Shown: positions 39,021-51,385 of the stretch, in pieces
Layout: every line of letters starts with the position of its first letter
Position numbering within the stretch: the first letter of the stretch is position 1
Source: Allodiplogaster sudhausi
Taxonomy: Eukaryota > Nematoda > Chromadorea > Rhabditida > Diplogasteridae
Direction of reading: 5' to 3'
Assembly (NCBI GenBank): GCA_945643635.1
Contig: CALZFC010000356.1
Coordinates: 1,254,501 to 1,318,500 of the forward strand
Length of the DNA: 64,000 bases
The notes under the pieces: generated by a model
Told to the model about the DNA's origin: nothing
The model's database searches: none
The model's input: the letters and a program-made list of their open reading frames with translations, nothing else
Translations under genes and position numbers: made by a program

Positions 39021-39233
39021 CTTTTTTACTTATCTGATAAAAAAATTTCATCGGTGCATAATTAGAAGAAGAAGGAGGGTAAGCAATAGAAAAAGAGGAA
39101 GAGAGTGAGAGAGAGAAGATTGCGGAGTAGGGAGTCAGTAAGAGAAAAAGAGATACAGAGTGAGAGACATGACGAAAACGCCGAGAAAGAGAGAGAAAAA
39201 GTGTTAGAGTATTAGACAGAGTGTCCTGGTCTG

Positions 39234-39429
39234 TTACATTATCGAGCACTATGTTGCACTGTCTGACATGACGAAAGCGAGGGAGTTGCAGCTGCAGATG
39301 GCAGAGACCATGGACACCATGCTCACTCTGCTCAAGGCCATCCCTCTCCAGACCACAGACAGTGCGAGTGGGCCCTCTGTCTCAAACATGGCCGTGAAGA
39401 AAGAAACACGAAGAGGAAGTGGGAATTAA
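39234..39429 (+). repeat. Variant of exon-like repeat with extra helical segment
   Basis: Begins IIEHYVAL like the other copies but continues with MTKARELQLQMAETMDTM and ends GSGN plus stop. It is preceded by the same GA-rich lead. It suggests the dispersed segment derives from a longer coding 3' end with a short coiled-coil-like helix. Confidence 0.4.
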
Positions 39430-40814
39430 CTGTTTATGATTAGCTTGACGAGGATGATCTTATTGTAATGATGACAACAAATAACGTGTGATAGAATTAC
39501 ATATGAAAGTGCCTTCTTATATTATTCCGAGGATGTATTTTGTGTTAGTATGCAATACGGCAGGCTAGTACATTAATTATAGTGCTCATCAATGTTTTTG
39601 TTTTTCAGTGAACTATTTAAATTGTCAAATCACGCTTTAAAGGACGTCTTCGGGGAAATGTTTAGCCAAAAAATTGAACATAGGCATTTGACCAATGAAG
39701 TGTCCCGTGCGGAATAACCTTTAGCTGCCACGTTATGCAGTATGCCTAGTTTTCTACCAGTTACGCTTTCGGAAGACTGTGATACTCCGATCTCAGTACT
39801 GCTGCTCTTCGCGCCCTTTGCAGCAGTTAAGAAAAACCCGGCCAATGTTGGATACCCTCACTGATATGTGCACGAGTCTAGTGGCTCCAGCGGCCACGTT
39901 TTTGTTTCTTTTTTTAAATGCTGGGAAGTTGGAACTTTCGACCTTGGCCGGGAGTCCAAAATAATGGCAGAGACATCTTTTAAGGAGCCCGTTCACTGAA
40001 TTATTAACATATGGTTTCACGAACGCGGATCGTCTGTAACGTAATTCCAGAAAGGTTGACTCATTTCTTTCTGCTGGTTACAAAGTATGGCTCTACCAAA
40101 ATTTTTCTAGTCTCATGTCTCTTTCGCTCTCTACCAAGCAGAAACGAGAAACAGGGCCTAATATTTGAGGGCGCGGAATCAAAATAGCTTTGATGTACTA
40201 CTCTAGAATCATTCGGTACTTGGCTCCTTTAACGTAATCAGGTGAACAGAAAATCCATTTATGAGCGTGTTGTTTGCCGGGCCCGGCGCCGTGCCCGATT
40301 GGGCACGTTTTTCGCAATATTCATGACCGTCCCAATTCGTATTGCTCATCCATAATATGGCAAATCAGTGGTGCAACCAATCGAAAGTTGAGCTCAACTT
40401 TTTAGCAAAAAAAGAATGATGTTGAACATGTCAGTGATCCTCATGTACATTCGCCGTATATCTCTTTTCCCTGTAGTTCTGTTACTCTTTGCTAACTGCT
40501 TGCAATCCTCTTTACAGTTCTATTAATTCTGTTAGACAGGCTTATTTCTCTTGCATGTATGTATTTAATCCCTCAGAGATGTATCGGGGGAGGTACAACA
40601 AACTCACATATTAACGCATGCTTATTGTTAACAGCAAACATTTCGTTATTTATACCAAGTCGGAAGTGGAATAGTATGTCGTCAATCTATGCAAATGCGC
40701 GTGAAATACTCTTATATTAAGAAATGAATGTATGTACAATGTTTATGGTTTCTGCCACTCTGCATAATCAAATAATCAAGATTAATCTAATGTCATTCTT
40801 TTGCGAGTGCGAGA
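39430..40814. other. No gene; shortened ~1.6 kb repeat copy 3
   Basis: About 40195-40670 is a diverged, internally deleted copy of the 20262-21904 repeat (CAATCGAAAGTTGAGCTCAAC, ATGTATCGGGGG). The left boundary of segmental duplication unit 2 lies in this region. Nothing coding seen. Confidence 0.5.
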
Positions 40815-41158
40815 ATGAACGCCTATTTGCATAAGCTACTCTTTTGCCCAGCCATGAATCACGTCACGAATCTAACCACGTAAGTCATTTGCATTTTGTA
40901 CGACTCAATATTATGTTATTTTTCAGCGACGACATTTTCGTTAACATCGACCTCAACGTCAGGAGAAGTGAAGCAGTTATATGTTGCTCCCTTTTCCGTG
41001 ACTTGCATGGATTCGGCATTATTTCAGGTTCTTGAATTGAAAGAGGCACTTGCCAAAATCAAGGCCGGCGATGAAATTGAATACAAAACCGTGTTGGTGC
41101 ACAAAGCAAGTTGGCTCGGATTTACTGCCATCGCACCTGGACGTCATTTACAGTTCCG
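40815..41158 (+). pseudogene. Unrecognised gene, family U, copy C
   Basis: Exons 40815-40879, 40927-40978 and 41028-41158 correspond exactly to copy B, and exon 3 differs by few bases. The donor after exon 2 has changed from GT to AT (AAGCAGTT/ATATGT), so normal splicing should fail. Function unknown. Confidence 0.5.
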
Positions 41159-42615
41159 GTTACGAATAATGAAACATACACACTCCTTAAATTTCCCAAG
41201 TTTTCAGATTTGTATCAACTACATACATTATCGAAAAAAACACTATTAAAATTATAATAATAAAAGTTTTCATATTTTAAAAAATAAATTAATAAGCTCA
41301 CGAAATAAAAATACCGTAAATATTCAAACTTCAATTGCAATTTAAATTAATGATGCCAAAACTGTTGATTTTTACGCGAAAAAATTATTTACAACAAGAG
41401 CTATGTATGAACATACATATTAAATAACCTACATACTCGAAACCTACAATAATTATTGTTGCATACAATAAGTATTCTAGCTTAACATCGGATTCATTTC
41501 AATCACCCTGGAAATTCAGACCGGGCCATGCCGAAGTCAAGTACGTGTCAATATTTCTGAAGTCGCCCATCAACGGACGTTCGTTTATTTGTTTCATTAA
41601 TAACGAAAAGTGTGAAAGCTTTTATTAAAGGATAACTCCGACGAATGTTTTTGCGCCAGTTTAATAGTTAGTGTTTTAAAAAACCAACTTATCTAAAATT
41701 CTTACAGTATTTGGGAAGGTGGAATTTTTTGGAACGCTGTGATTGTTTTGGATATGTTCGAAATGGCAGCACAGCGCTTCCATTCGTTTTTATGCCTCTC
41801 TCGCTCCCTCTCTTGTCCACTCTCTCTTTCAGAGTGAACAATCGATGGCATTCATATCATCCCGTGCCCTCTTTCTCTGCCCGACATATTTCATTATCTC
41901 AAATATCCATCACGGGCGGAAAATGCAACGTAATCCCGATCAAAAACTGTTAATATTTAACAAACTAAACACTGTTTTGAAACGTGATCACTACTAATGG
42001 ATGTTTCTGGACGATCTTCATCGAATAAGAACATAAAACGAGAACTTGTATATTCGCCGGAGAGGTCCTTTAACGCACAATGAAACAAAAAAAACCTTGT
42101 TTGATGTATCAAACAATTTCATTTAAAGGAGACCATAAGGGAAAAACTCCTACCGCGAAGTCCCCGAGCAACATATAAAAAGTACGGTGTACGCAATCCA
42201 CAGAAATGGTGTTACTGCCTCCCGCCTCTCTCTACAGAAGCTTGTGGTTTGGACAACTGGCACGTTAGCATATGCAATCAAAGTTTCTAGCTCAACCTGG
42301 CCAAATAAGGCGATAAAACAAGACACTATTTATTCGCCTTTGATTTCCTTTAAGAATAGAATCACGCAGAAAAACACCATCTAATAGCGCTCTTTCATCT
42401 CTCCTTTTGTTTCGGATAAAACTAGCCAAACAAAGAAATTCGGATGGTGCGCCTCCTCTTTAAATGAATTGTTTGATTCGTCAAGCAAAATCTTTTAAGC
42501 AATTAGGTGTTTCAAGCAATTCATCAGACAATTTCGCATCAAACAGTATTGTTTCAGGAAAGTTTATTTATGTATATAATCTCTTTATTATTATTTTCTA
42601 AAGCATCATCAGGGT

Positions 42616-42870
42616 TAGTAGCGTGCACAGCATTCCCAATCGACTGCAATCGCTCAGTTTTCGTCGACGAAGAGGGGTTCGCGTTCGTTTTGAATAATGC
42701 TATCCAAAAATTACGCTCGATATAGAGTAATCAGATGCAAAGGATTAGAAGCCATGTTTTTTTGAAAGTATCAATGACAATTTTGTCTAATATTCGTTTA
42801 ATGTTTCCTTATAATGCAGATACGTGAGACTAGCAAAGATGGGTACGATCGACGAGGATGACAATGACTA
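42616..42870 (+). pseudogene. Degenerate exon pair downstream of family U copy C
   Basis: Near-identical to 23966-24229 up to GGATGACAATGA, after which the two units diverge (here TGACTAAATTAGCC). Confidence 0.4.
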
Positions 42871-42879
42871 AATTAGCCG

Positions 42880-43822
42880 TGCAACATCTTCACGGCCCTC
42901 CAGCGCTAAGTAAAAACGCTAATCAAGCTCAGTGCGAAAAGTTGACGACCGCACGCGACCGCAACGCAACCATTTTAGAATTTAGGACGCCGGTGATTTT
43001 GGGATTTAGGATGACAAACAGTTGGCAAATTGCCATTATGCAAGATGACAAATAGTTGGCAAATTGCCACTATGCTTAATGTGGTCCTATCGTAATTATA
43101 TCATGATACCGCGAATTCAAAAACAAAATTAAATTTTTTTTTTCAAAACATGTTTTTCCCGCCTTGTAGCAGCCTACGATGACCAAACTTTATTAGCGCT
43201 GCTGGAGGTCCGTGGTATTCTTGCAACTTTTCGCCGAGTTTAAACCGAAATTGCGCTGTTGAATTGTTTCGAGGCGATCATAAGTACTAGCTAACATCAA
43301 TTTAATGTGGTTTTTACTCGGCGCTTTTGTACCAGCTAAAGTAAAAACACAACGATTTTGGCGGGTGTGTTATCCTCAATATAAGTCAAAGTTTTTTATT
43401 TAAAGTTTATATGATGTGTGTGGTTTTCGTTGCATTCCAATCCTTGAATACTTTGAAGTAAAAAGAATCAGGAATGCAAAGTAGGGACCACTATGCAGAA
43501 CTTTATTGCTAGCGAATTATCAATATTGAAACTCATTTTTTAACGTTAAATCCGAAATATTGTGCAATTATTTTTATTGTTATCAATTTCTCGCGCTTTA
43601 ATACCCCCTAAGAAAGTATTCAACTGGATTTTAAATCCGGTTTGAAAAATCATCTGCGGTCTCAATGCATATACATACATTTTGTGATATTTTTGATAGT
43701 TTAATGATTAGAATCGAAAACATTTGCCCCTTATTCAACTCATTTCGTCTGATAAAAACGTTTCCTCGATGCCTAATCGGAAGAAGGAGGAGGGTCAGCA
43801 AGAGAAAGGCAGAAAGAAAGAA

Positions 43823-43855
<33 letters not shown>

Positions 43856-44233
43856 AAGAGAACTTTTAGAGAATTAGACAGAATGTGCAAAAGCTTGCAA
43901 TTATCGAGCACTATGTTGCTTCGGCTGAAAGAGAAGAGTAAGTGTATGTACATTGTCAGCAATGAGGGTTCCAACAAAAGGCTAGGGAGTTAATAGATGA
44001 GAGAGTAAATGGAAAAGAATGAGTGAGAGAGAGAGAGAGAAACAGAGAGTGGAGAAGCAGAGATACAGATAGAAAGAAGAAACTTGAACGATCGAACTGC
44101 TTTGGATCTACCTGATAACGGAAGGAACCGGAAGCATTGAAGGGACTGAAGGGGGCAGAGAGATAGAGAGAGAGAGAGAGTGATCAAGAGAAATAGAGTG
44201 AAAGAGGGAGAGAGTATTTGGAAACAGTGCGTT

Positions 44234-44271
<38 letters not shown>

Positions 44272-44540
44272 AGAAAGTTATGCAGAATGTATAACTATTC
44301 GCCTACTTTGCTCTTCCTCAATGGAGTCTCCGGGTTTTGTCTCATCCGTCCAAGAACCCCTTGAGAGGCTTCCAATGAGTTTCCTGTTCTTTCATGCCTA
44401 GTCAGAGAAGATATACATTTGCCTCGACACGGTGTTCAAATTAATTCTTGTAGCGTACTCCTTCTTTCGGCTCAATAATTTTTATATGCTCTATAAAAGA
44501 AACGAAATCCAAGAACAAATCTCGCGATTATTAGTTTAAA
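42880..44540. other. No gene; exon-like repeat and GA-rich tracts
   Basis: About 42880-43740 is unique and without a supported gene. Exon-like repeat copy at 43897-43992 is disrupted, followed by GA-rich sequence with (GA)n runs near 43825, 44020 and 44250. Confidence 0.5.
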
Positions 44541-44549
44541 ATTATTTTA

Positions 44550-45060
44550 ACTATTTCACGGAAGTGTCAGAGTCGACGGCAGCAGCAACAGAAGTATTCC
44601 CTGTTTCGAGTGGGATATATTCTTGAGGGATCGGTTTCGTAGGGATAATGGATGTGAGGCCAGGCAAGCCGTCATTTTTCTCCTCTTTGCCAATCTCTCC
44701 TATGCTCTTGGTGCTTCCTTCGTCGGTGACGACAGATTCCGTCGTCGTCGTTTTCTTCTCGTCGCCAAAGAGGCAAAGAGGATCAAAAATCTATTGATTC
44801 ACATGTGACCTTTCTTTCCGGATTCGGTAACGCGTGGCCTGAAGGAGAAGAAAAAAATAAGGAAGAAGCGGGTCATGACGGAGAGTATGTGTTGGACAAG
44901 TAATATATGTAGTATGTAGTTGATGAGAGAGAGAAGATGATGCTGCTGGTACTGTTCGCTGGATACGTTGATATATCACTCTCGGTTCTTTGTATCCGGT
45001 TCTGCTACCAACGACATTACCGCGAGAAGCTCACAACCAAGCACCATTGCAGGTGTGAGC
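44550..45060 (-). pseudogene. Decayed SXP-like gene (unit 2)
   Basis: Tail exon relic on the minus strand at about 44780-44552 (GSTKSIGEIGKEEK-like, with disruptions) and a decayed promoter core up to 45060. It is the counterpart of 25134-26200, lacking the GC-rich insert seen there. Confidence 0.6.
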
Positions 45061-45188
45061 GTTGCTCATTGAGAAATTGTTGTGTTATCATATTTTATCT
45101 GTTTATTGTATTAGCACAGATAGGAGGCGCAACAAAGGGATATCAGGCATGCCGAGGAAGTTGTTGCTCTTCAACAAATGGGGATTGG

Positions 45189-46178
45189 CTAGTCATTGTA
45201 GAACTGGTGAGCACCAATCTTGACACCGGCGCGCACGTTCTGAATCCAATCCGGATCGACGAGCGCTGGGTTGATGTAGTAGAGGGCGCCTCAAAATGGC
45301 ATGCAGATAGATCATTGAGACTTAGATCATTTGGTGCAACTCAACACAGTAAGGATTAACACGACCGATATACGGCGTCAATTGTGGAGCACCCAAACGG
45401 AACACTCTCTGAACCATCTTAAATGTTTCGTTTGCTTTCTCACTATCTTTCTCCCTATCTAGAAAATTTTCTTGTTATTCAGACTAATTGCCGTGTATTC
45501 AAAAGTGGATTTAGGCACACCGTGAGTTGGGTCGGGGATGGAACCGTCGAGGACGCCCGGGAGCCATTCGTCGATCGATCGATACGCCGCGTCTGACGGG
45601 TTGACGTCGGCAGGCCTCTTGTTGTCCCAGCATTCGAACTGCCCCGGATGCAGGCAGACGCCTGGAACGAATTTAACTTTTTTTTAAATTTATAAATGAT
45701 GAAAATGGTTAAAATAAATAAACTCTACTAAAGAAATGCAATAAGCGAAAAATTATGTGCGATATTTCAAATTTGAAGTGGACCTTCGCACTCGCACAAG
45801 GATGGTCGAAACCCGGCCTGGCCCCTACTTATATTTATACCTGGCCGGCCGGCTCGCAACTTCTCACTGTCTATCGGGCCGGGCAGGGTCGGACCCCTGC
45901 TGAACTTTCAAGCGAAATAAACATCATTCCTTTAAAAACTTCAGCTAATTCCAAGTAAGAAATATGGATTCATGCCTGAGAGAGTGCCGCCGCCAAAGAT
46001 GCCGCGATTGGCGTTAGCCCGGTTCTTGATGACCCATGCAACGGCAATCTGCAAAACGAGTTACGAAATAAGGCACGAACTCAAGTATGAGTTTTTGTTT
46101 TCCTGTTACCTGTCCCTTACGAGGTTCGCCGCGTGCTTCGAGCCAGATCGTCTTCTTGACAACATTGTATCCCGACAT
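45189..46178 (-). CDS. SleB-type cell wall (spore cortex) hydrolase, 4 exons, intact
   Basis: Exons 46178-46110, 46048-45976, 45661-45521 and 45289-45189 sum to 384 nt, a 127-residue protein ending in TAG, with phases 0, 1 and 1 all consistent. The order of motifs follows the bacterial SleB/CwlJ hydrolase family (Hydrolase_2): WLEARGEPRKGQIAVAWVI with the presumed catalytic Glu, NR, GVCLHPGQFECW, ALYYINP, and a C-terminal KIGAHQFY. The length equals the bare catalytic domain; no signal peptide is visible, so a further 5' exon is possible. Known members are lytic transglycosylases acting on peptidoglycan or spore cortex. Intron 2 starts with GC rather than GT (TCAG/GCATGA), also in the unit 1 copy. 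Its introns and nematode-type neighbours argue against bacterial contamination. Confidence 0.85.
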
Positions 46179-47080
46179 TGTTCCTTTTGCAAATGTTTAT
46201 TTAAAAAAAATGGAAATTCCTCCATAATTCGCGTAATTCATAGTGAAGAAAGTGGAAAGCAGAAAAATATAGCATTTTTATGAAGGATTACCACTATTGA
46301 AAGAATTCACTGATTGTGAAAGAGGTAGACTAGTCATCAGGCAGTGAGAACAGCTCTCTCTCTCTCTTTCAAATTGACAGGGTTTATCGAGTAGTTAGAC
46401 ATAACAGGAGTAATTGGTTCAGTGTGTATGAGAGAGTTGCAGAAGAAGGGCGTATTTAAATATCAAAGCAAGGACGCCACACCAGATTCCTAATCAGCTC
46501 ATTTTCGGCGGGAAAGCTATAAAAATCTCTCCATTGCCTCTAATCTCTAATCCCTTCTTATCGTTACCCGATCAGTCTCCATCTGTCTATCGCCATCTCA
46601 TTCTCTCTCTTTTTTGCTTTATCTTCCCTTTCCCTTTTCGGGCGTAGCACTGAAAGGGATGAGTGTGCTCTTATCGCTGTTATTTTCTCATTGCCCATAT
46701 CACAGATGAGTCATATCCGGGGGTGGCCGGCCCCACGCCCGGGCACCGGCCCCCGGAGCCGACCTCGGGGGCCGGGGCTTACTCTGGGGGGCCGGAGGCC
46801 TTATGGTTAGATATTTGAATAAAGTTCACCCCCAGTTCAACAACTTATGAGCCAATTTATGATGAGCCGCTTTATTTCGTATGCATATACGATGCATTGT
46901 GCATACGAACGTTCTCAATTTTGGACGGGTTTTTTCCTAGAGCGTATAAATTTTAGAGAAAAAGTTTTGGCTTTGGAGCCAGGACCTCCTTTCGGGCCGA
47001 CGACGGGGGCCGGGGCCGGGGCCGACCTTGGAGGCCGAGCATTTCAATATCTGATTAAAAATGTTTCCTCGATGTGTAAT
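46179..47080. other. Segment unique to unit 2, including GC-rich repeat
   Basis: About 46204-46995 is absent from unit 1 at the matching point (27537), so unit 1 has lost about 790 bases or unit 2 gained them. It contains GGGGCCGGGGC-type GC-rich sequence near 46725-46800 and 46997-47040. No gene was supported. Confidence 0.5.
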
Positions 47081-47087
47081 CGGAAGA

Positions 47088-47186
47088 AGCTTGCTATTAT
47101 CGAGCACTATGTTGCACAAGCGGAAAGTGAAGAGAAAGTGTACATTGTCAGCAATGAGGGTTCCTACAAACGGCTTGGGAATTAAT
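47088..47186 (+). repeat. Exon-like repeat, best-preserved copy
   Basis: Open segment LAIIEHYVAQAESEE, KVYIVSNEGSYKRLGN and stop, followed by the shared GA-rich tail (47190-47570). Confidence 0.5.
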
Positions 47187-47814
47187 AGATGAGAGAGAAG
47201 ATTGAAAAGAATGAGCGATAGAGAGAAACAGAGAGTGGAGAAGCAGAGATACAGATAGAAAGAAGAAACTTGAACGATCGAACTGCTTTGGATCTACCTG
47301 ATAATGGAAGACACAGGAAGCATTGAAGGAACTGAAAGTTGCACAGAGAGATAGAGAGAGAGAGTGAAAGAGAGAAAGACAGACAGATAGTGTAATATGG
47401 AGAGAAACAGAGAGAAAGAGAGACAGAATATTTGGAAACAGAAAGAGAGAGAGAGAGAAGAGAGAGAGAGAGGAAGGGAGGGAGAGGGAAGAATAGAGAA
47501 GGAGAGAGGGTGGTAGGAAGCAGTGAGATAGGGAAAGAGGGAGAGAGAGAGGGTGAGAGAGAGAGAGTGAGCAAGTAATGCAGAATGCATAACTATTCGC
47601 TTGCTTTGTTCTTTCTTCCAGTGAGTTTCCTGTCCTTTCATGCCTAGTCAGAAAAGATATGCATACATTTGCCTCGACACAGTGTTCAAATTAGTTCTTG
47701 TAGCGTACTCCTCCTTTTGGCTCAATAATTTTTATACATATGCTTAAATGAAGAGAAATCCAAGAACAAATCTCGTGCTTATTAGTAAAAACAATTATTA
47801 ATTATTATTGTAGA

Positions 47815-48485
47815 TTATGAAAGGAAAGAATGACGAGTCTGCTCAATTCAGCGAAAATGCGAGAGTCGACCGCCGCAGCAGCAGAAGTGTTCTCTGTGAC
47901 GTGTGGGGCTGCGTTCTAGAGGGACCAGTGTCGTAGGGAGAGTGGAAGCGAGAGTCTACTGTCTGTCATCTTTTTGTTTTATCGGCTACTACGGATTCTG
48001 GCGTCATATTCTCTTTTCGTCGGCAAAGGGACGAGGAGGACCGAAGATGCCTGGAATTTGTTATTTCAATAATGTCAAATGAAAAATTATGAGGTCGAAA
48101 AGCATACAAAAATTATAATAAAAGTTCAGCCCGAATGGGTATCAGCCGAATCCGTTGAAGATCCCGTTCGGACTTCCGATCGGAGACACCTGCGGCCCGT
48201 AAGGGGACTGGCCAGCGAGGCCGAGACCATTCAGAACGTTAAAGATGCCAACACAGGTGTTGCCACTAAATACGTTGCCGACTCCTGGGAAGATGCTTTT
48301 CCGATTAGTCCGCAAGCGTCAAATCCATTATCAGCGACTGATTGGGGAACAACGAAGCCAGATGGCAGTCTGAAGTGGCCCAGGTCCAAGTCCAAGACCA
48401 GGCACTCTCTTGCGTGCCTTGAAGACTCCGAATTCGTTGCTGCCAAAAAGACTTCGTCCTAGTCTGGCTTGAATTCCCTGAATTC
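47815..48485 (-). pseudogene. Decayed SXP-like gene, tail and Gly-rich exons (unit 2)
   Basis: Counterpart of 28363-29030, with the same truncation and additional small deletions (about 48297). Confidence 0.7.
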
Positions 48486-48574
48486 CGTGACTTTCAGCAG
48501 TGAAACGGCGAGGAAAATTTTTCGTATGAATAAAGGTTGAGCGTGATGACGAGCCGCTTGAACTTTGAATTGAG

Positions 48575-49019
48575 GCTTCCGCAAGGCGATTTCATGCCAT
48601 TACGCCAACGACGACCTCGTGCGCTACGTGAATCCGGCCGAAGTGACGCAGCGCGACATTGCAGAGGAAGTCGTCGGGATGGCAAAGCAGACACTCAAGA
48701 AGTTAGCGCTCGTTTTTTTTAAATATATATCTCTTAATGCGAAATTATCAATTTAAAGAAAACTTTTTTTTCAACCATGTAAATAGAAATTTTAAGAAAA
48801 TATTTTTTATATATGCAATTAGAAATTTTATAAATTTTTATTTTCAAATAAGCGCTATTGTCCATAAAATGTTACTGGAACAGATTCGTAGGCTAAGAGA
48901 CGAGCGAATCGTTCGAGTTGGAACTCGCCGATGCTTGGCGGTTGAAGGCGCGAAGTCAACGGAATTCGAAGCAACATGTAAAAGGGCGTGGCTAGTACAC
49001 GCTGTCTTCGGTTGTGTAA
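48575..49019 (+). pseudogene. Orphan 3' exons of PhyH gene (unit 2)
   Basis: Exons 48575-48701 and 48884-49019 match 29124-29569. The second exon has a nonsense change (GGC TAA at 48891-48896, where unit 1 has GGC GAA). Confidence 0.75.
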
Positions 49020-49317
49020 TTATTTGAATGTACTTATGTATATACCTTTATTTGTATCCTTACTTAGTTCTTTCCAGAGAAGTTAAACGTAAATACATAC
49101 GACGACGCACTTGTTAAAATATTAAAAAATTAGACTTATTAGCCTCTCGACTACGTTGTACCCCTTATATGGTGGTGTGGTACTCCACTTTTCACCCCAG
49201 TAATTAATAAATGGTCAAAAGAAGACAAAGCCAAGAAAAAATTTTGTGATTATTAGTGAAGAATTATTAAGGTAGATCATCAACGGCAAAAAAATATTAA
49301 GGTAGATCATCTGTATC

Positions 49318-51064
49318 CTATTCCACGGAAGTGTCCGAGACGATAGTTGTAGAAGCAGCAGCAGGAGCAGCACTATCATTTTCTGTGTCGAGTGGGCTGT
49401 CGTCTTGAGGGATCGGTGTCGTAGGGAGAATGGAAGTGAGAAGAGACGAGTCGTCATCTTTCTCCTCTTGGCCAATCTCGCCTACGCTCTTGGTGCTGCC
49501 TGAGTCAGCGACAATCGATTCTGGTGTCGTTGTCTTCTTCTCGTCGGCAAAGGGGCGAGGAGGGCCGAAGATGCCTGGAAAAAAGGGGAATTGTCTTAAT
49601 CAATAATGCTCATAAGAAGAAGTTTGATATAGAAAACCTTTATTAAAAGTATTACAAATTCTAGTGTCATCAACTTCTGATGTACCTGAAAGGAATCCGC
49701 TGTTCCACTGGTTCAGCCCGAATGGGAACCCGCCGAACCCGTTGAAGATTCCGTACGGACTTCCGAACGGAGACACCTGCGGCCCATATGGGGACTGGCC
49801 AGCGAGGCCGAGACCGTTCAGAATGTTAAAGATGCCACTAAAAGGGTTCCCAGCATGTCCATTGCTGGCTCCCGGGAAGATGTTTCCGCCGTTTACGCCG
49901 AATCCGTTACTACCGAATCCATTACCGGCGACTGATTGGGGAACAACGAAGCCAGATGGCAGCCCATAGCCCGGGCTGCCCTGAAGTGGCCCAGGTCCAA
50001 GTCCAAGACCAGACAAATTCTTGCGTGCCTTGAAGACTCCGAATTCGTCGCTGCCAAAAACTCCACTTCGTCGGACTCGTCGGGTCTCCTTGGCTGGCTT
50101 GATGCCCCCGAAGACCATCACTTTCGGCAGCGAAATGGCGATAAGGAACCGCTTGATGTCGTCGTCGTAAGACTTGAATGCGGTCGTAATCTTCTTTTGG
50201 GCTTCGGACGAACTCAAGTTTTCGTCCTCGTAGATAGAGGAAAGCTGAAAAAAGGCCGCTATCATCGATGTAAGGGAAAGAGTTTAAGGGCAGAAAGTTT
50301 GGAAGCCAACAAGCATCCATTTTGTCTCTTCAACAGAAAAAGAGCGGATATAAACAAACAAAAGAGGGGGGAACAGATCAATGTGTTCAAAGAAACCTCA
50401 TCGAACGCTGATGGCAGCAGGCGAATAGCCGAAAGAATCGCAGACTTACGTTCGACAGCGGCAGCCTTTGTGCGTTCGTCAAACTCCAGAAATTCGTCCT
50501 AGATATTTAAATACTCGTTTATTTCTATTTACAGCAGTGCATTAAAGAAAAATGTTCAACTTCATTGAACATATGTACATAAATACATAAATAGTTGTAT
50601 TTTGTTGTAGTTGCTTACAAAGAATTTCGCTAACCGTGACATTATTGCGTTCGGCCCAATCGAGGAGAGAAGATCTCGTCTCTCCTCGGCTCGCAGATTG
50701 GTTTGAGGAAATCGTGAAGAATTCCTTGCGCGCTTCTCGGGACAGCTCACTCAGGAACTTTGGAAAGAGGCCCGCGGAAGGGGATGCTGAAAAGTAATTT
50801 ATTCAATTGTAATTAAACGTTCCGTTTTAACGAATTCCTTGGGCCAAAAGTTTTAACAGGACATTTAATACTTTGCCGAAAACTCATCGAAATACAATTA
50901 TTCAATTAACCTCGCCTTTGTGTCAGGGGAAAAGGCGCGAATTCAAAATTGTGTTTTTGGCTCCTTCAATTTTAGAGACTATTTATTGAGGATGACAAAC
51001 CTTTCCTTCCGCATACGACACACGTGGCAAGGAGGAGGAGGAGAGCGATGACCATGCGGGTCAT
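49318..51064 (-). CDS. SXP/RAL-2-like secreted protein with Gly-rich domain (pair 2, minus)
   Basis: Exons 51064-51001, 50786-50635, 50498-50397, 50244-49686 and 49574-49318 give 377 residues. Signal peptide MTRMVIALLLLLATCVVC, then the SXP/RAL-2-like domain, RRVRRS at about 161-166, a Gly-rich region and an acidic tail. It is the unit 2 copy of the gene at 29868-31658. The last two exons are almost identical between the copies, while exons 1-3 and the upstream region have diverged more. That pattern suggests gene conversion over the 3' part or uneven selection. It is the only intact member of pair 2. Confidence 0.85.
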
Positions 51065-51146
51065 GTCGGATAGAGGATGTATTGGAAGAGAGCTAGAGAT
51101 GATGAGAGGGTCAAGTTGATGCTGCTTGCAATGTCCACAAGATCCG

Positions 51147-51333
51147 TTTATATATCCCCTTCGGTCCTTTGTCTCCGGTCCGGCTACCTACCGCGATATT
51201 AGCGTGTGAAGGTCACAGCCTAGCACGTTTGACGTGCAGGTGTGCAAGCAAGAGACAAAGAGTCCGGATTGACGCCTCTGGGGAACTTTGACTTGAGCCC
51301 CTTTTTATGACCCGACTTGAGGCCATATATAAG
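51147..51333. promoter_or_regulatory. Bidirectional promoter, SXP pair 2
   Basis: Outward TATA boxes at 51147-51157 (minus) and 51323-51333 (plus). Inverted repeat arms CTTTGTCTC 51167-51175 and GAGACAAAG 51252-51260. Confidence 0.75.
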
Positions 51334-51385
51334 CACACCAAGTCGCTTCATCTACAGCACCGGCACAGCTTCTTCTATCTCCTAC

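Noticed and set aside
45189..46178. SleB-like gene as bacterial contamination
   Set aside because: It has introns with consistent phases, a duplicate in the second unit and nematode genes on both sides.
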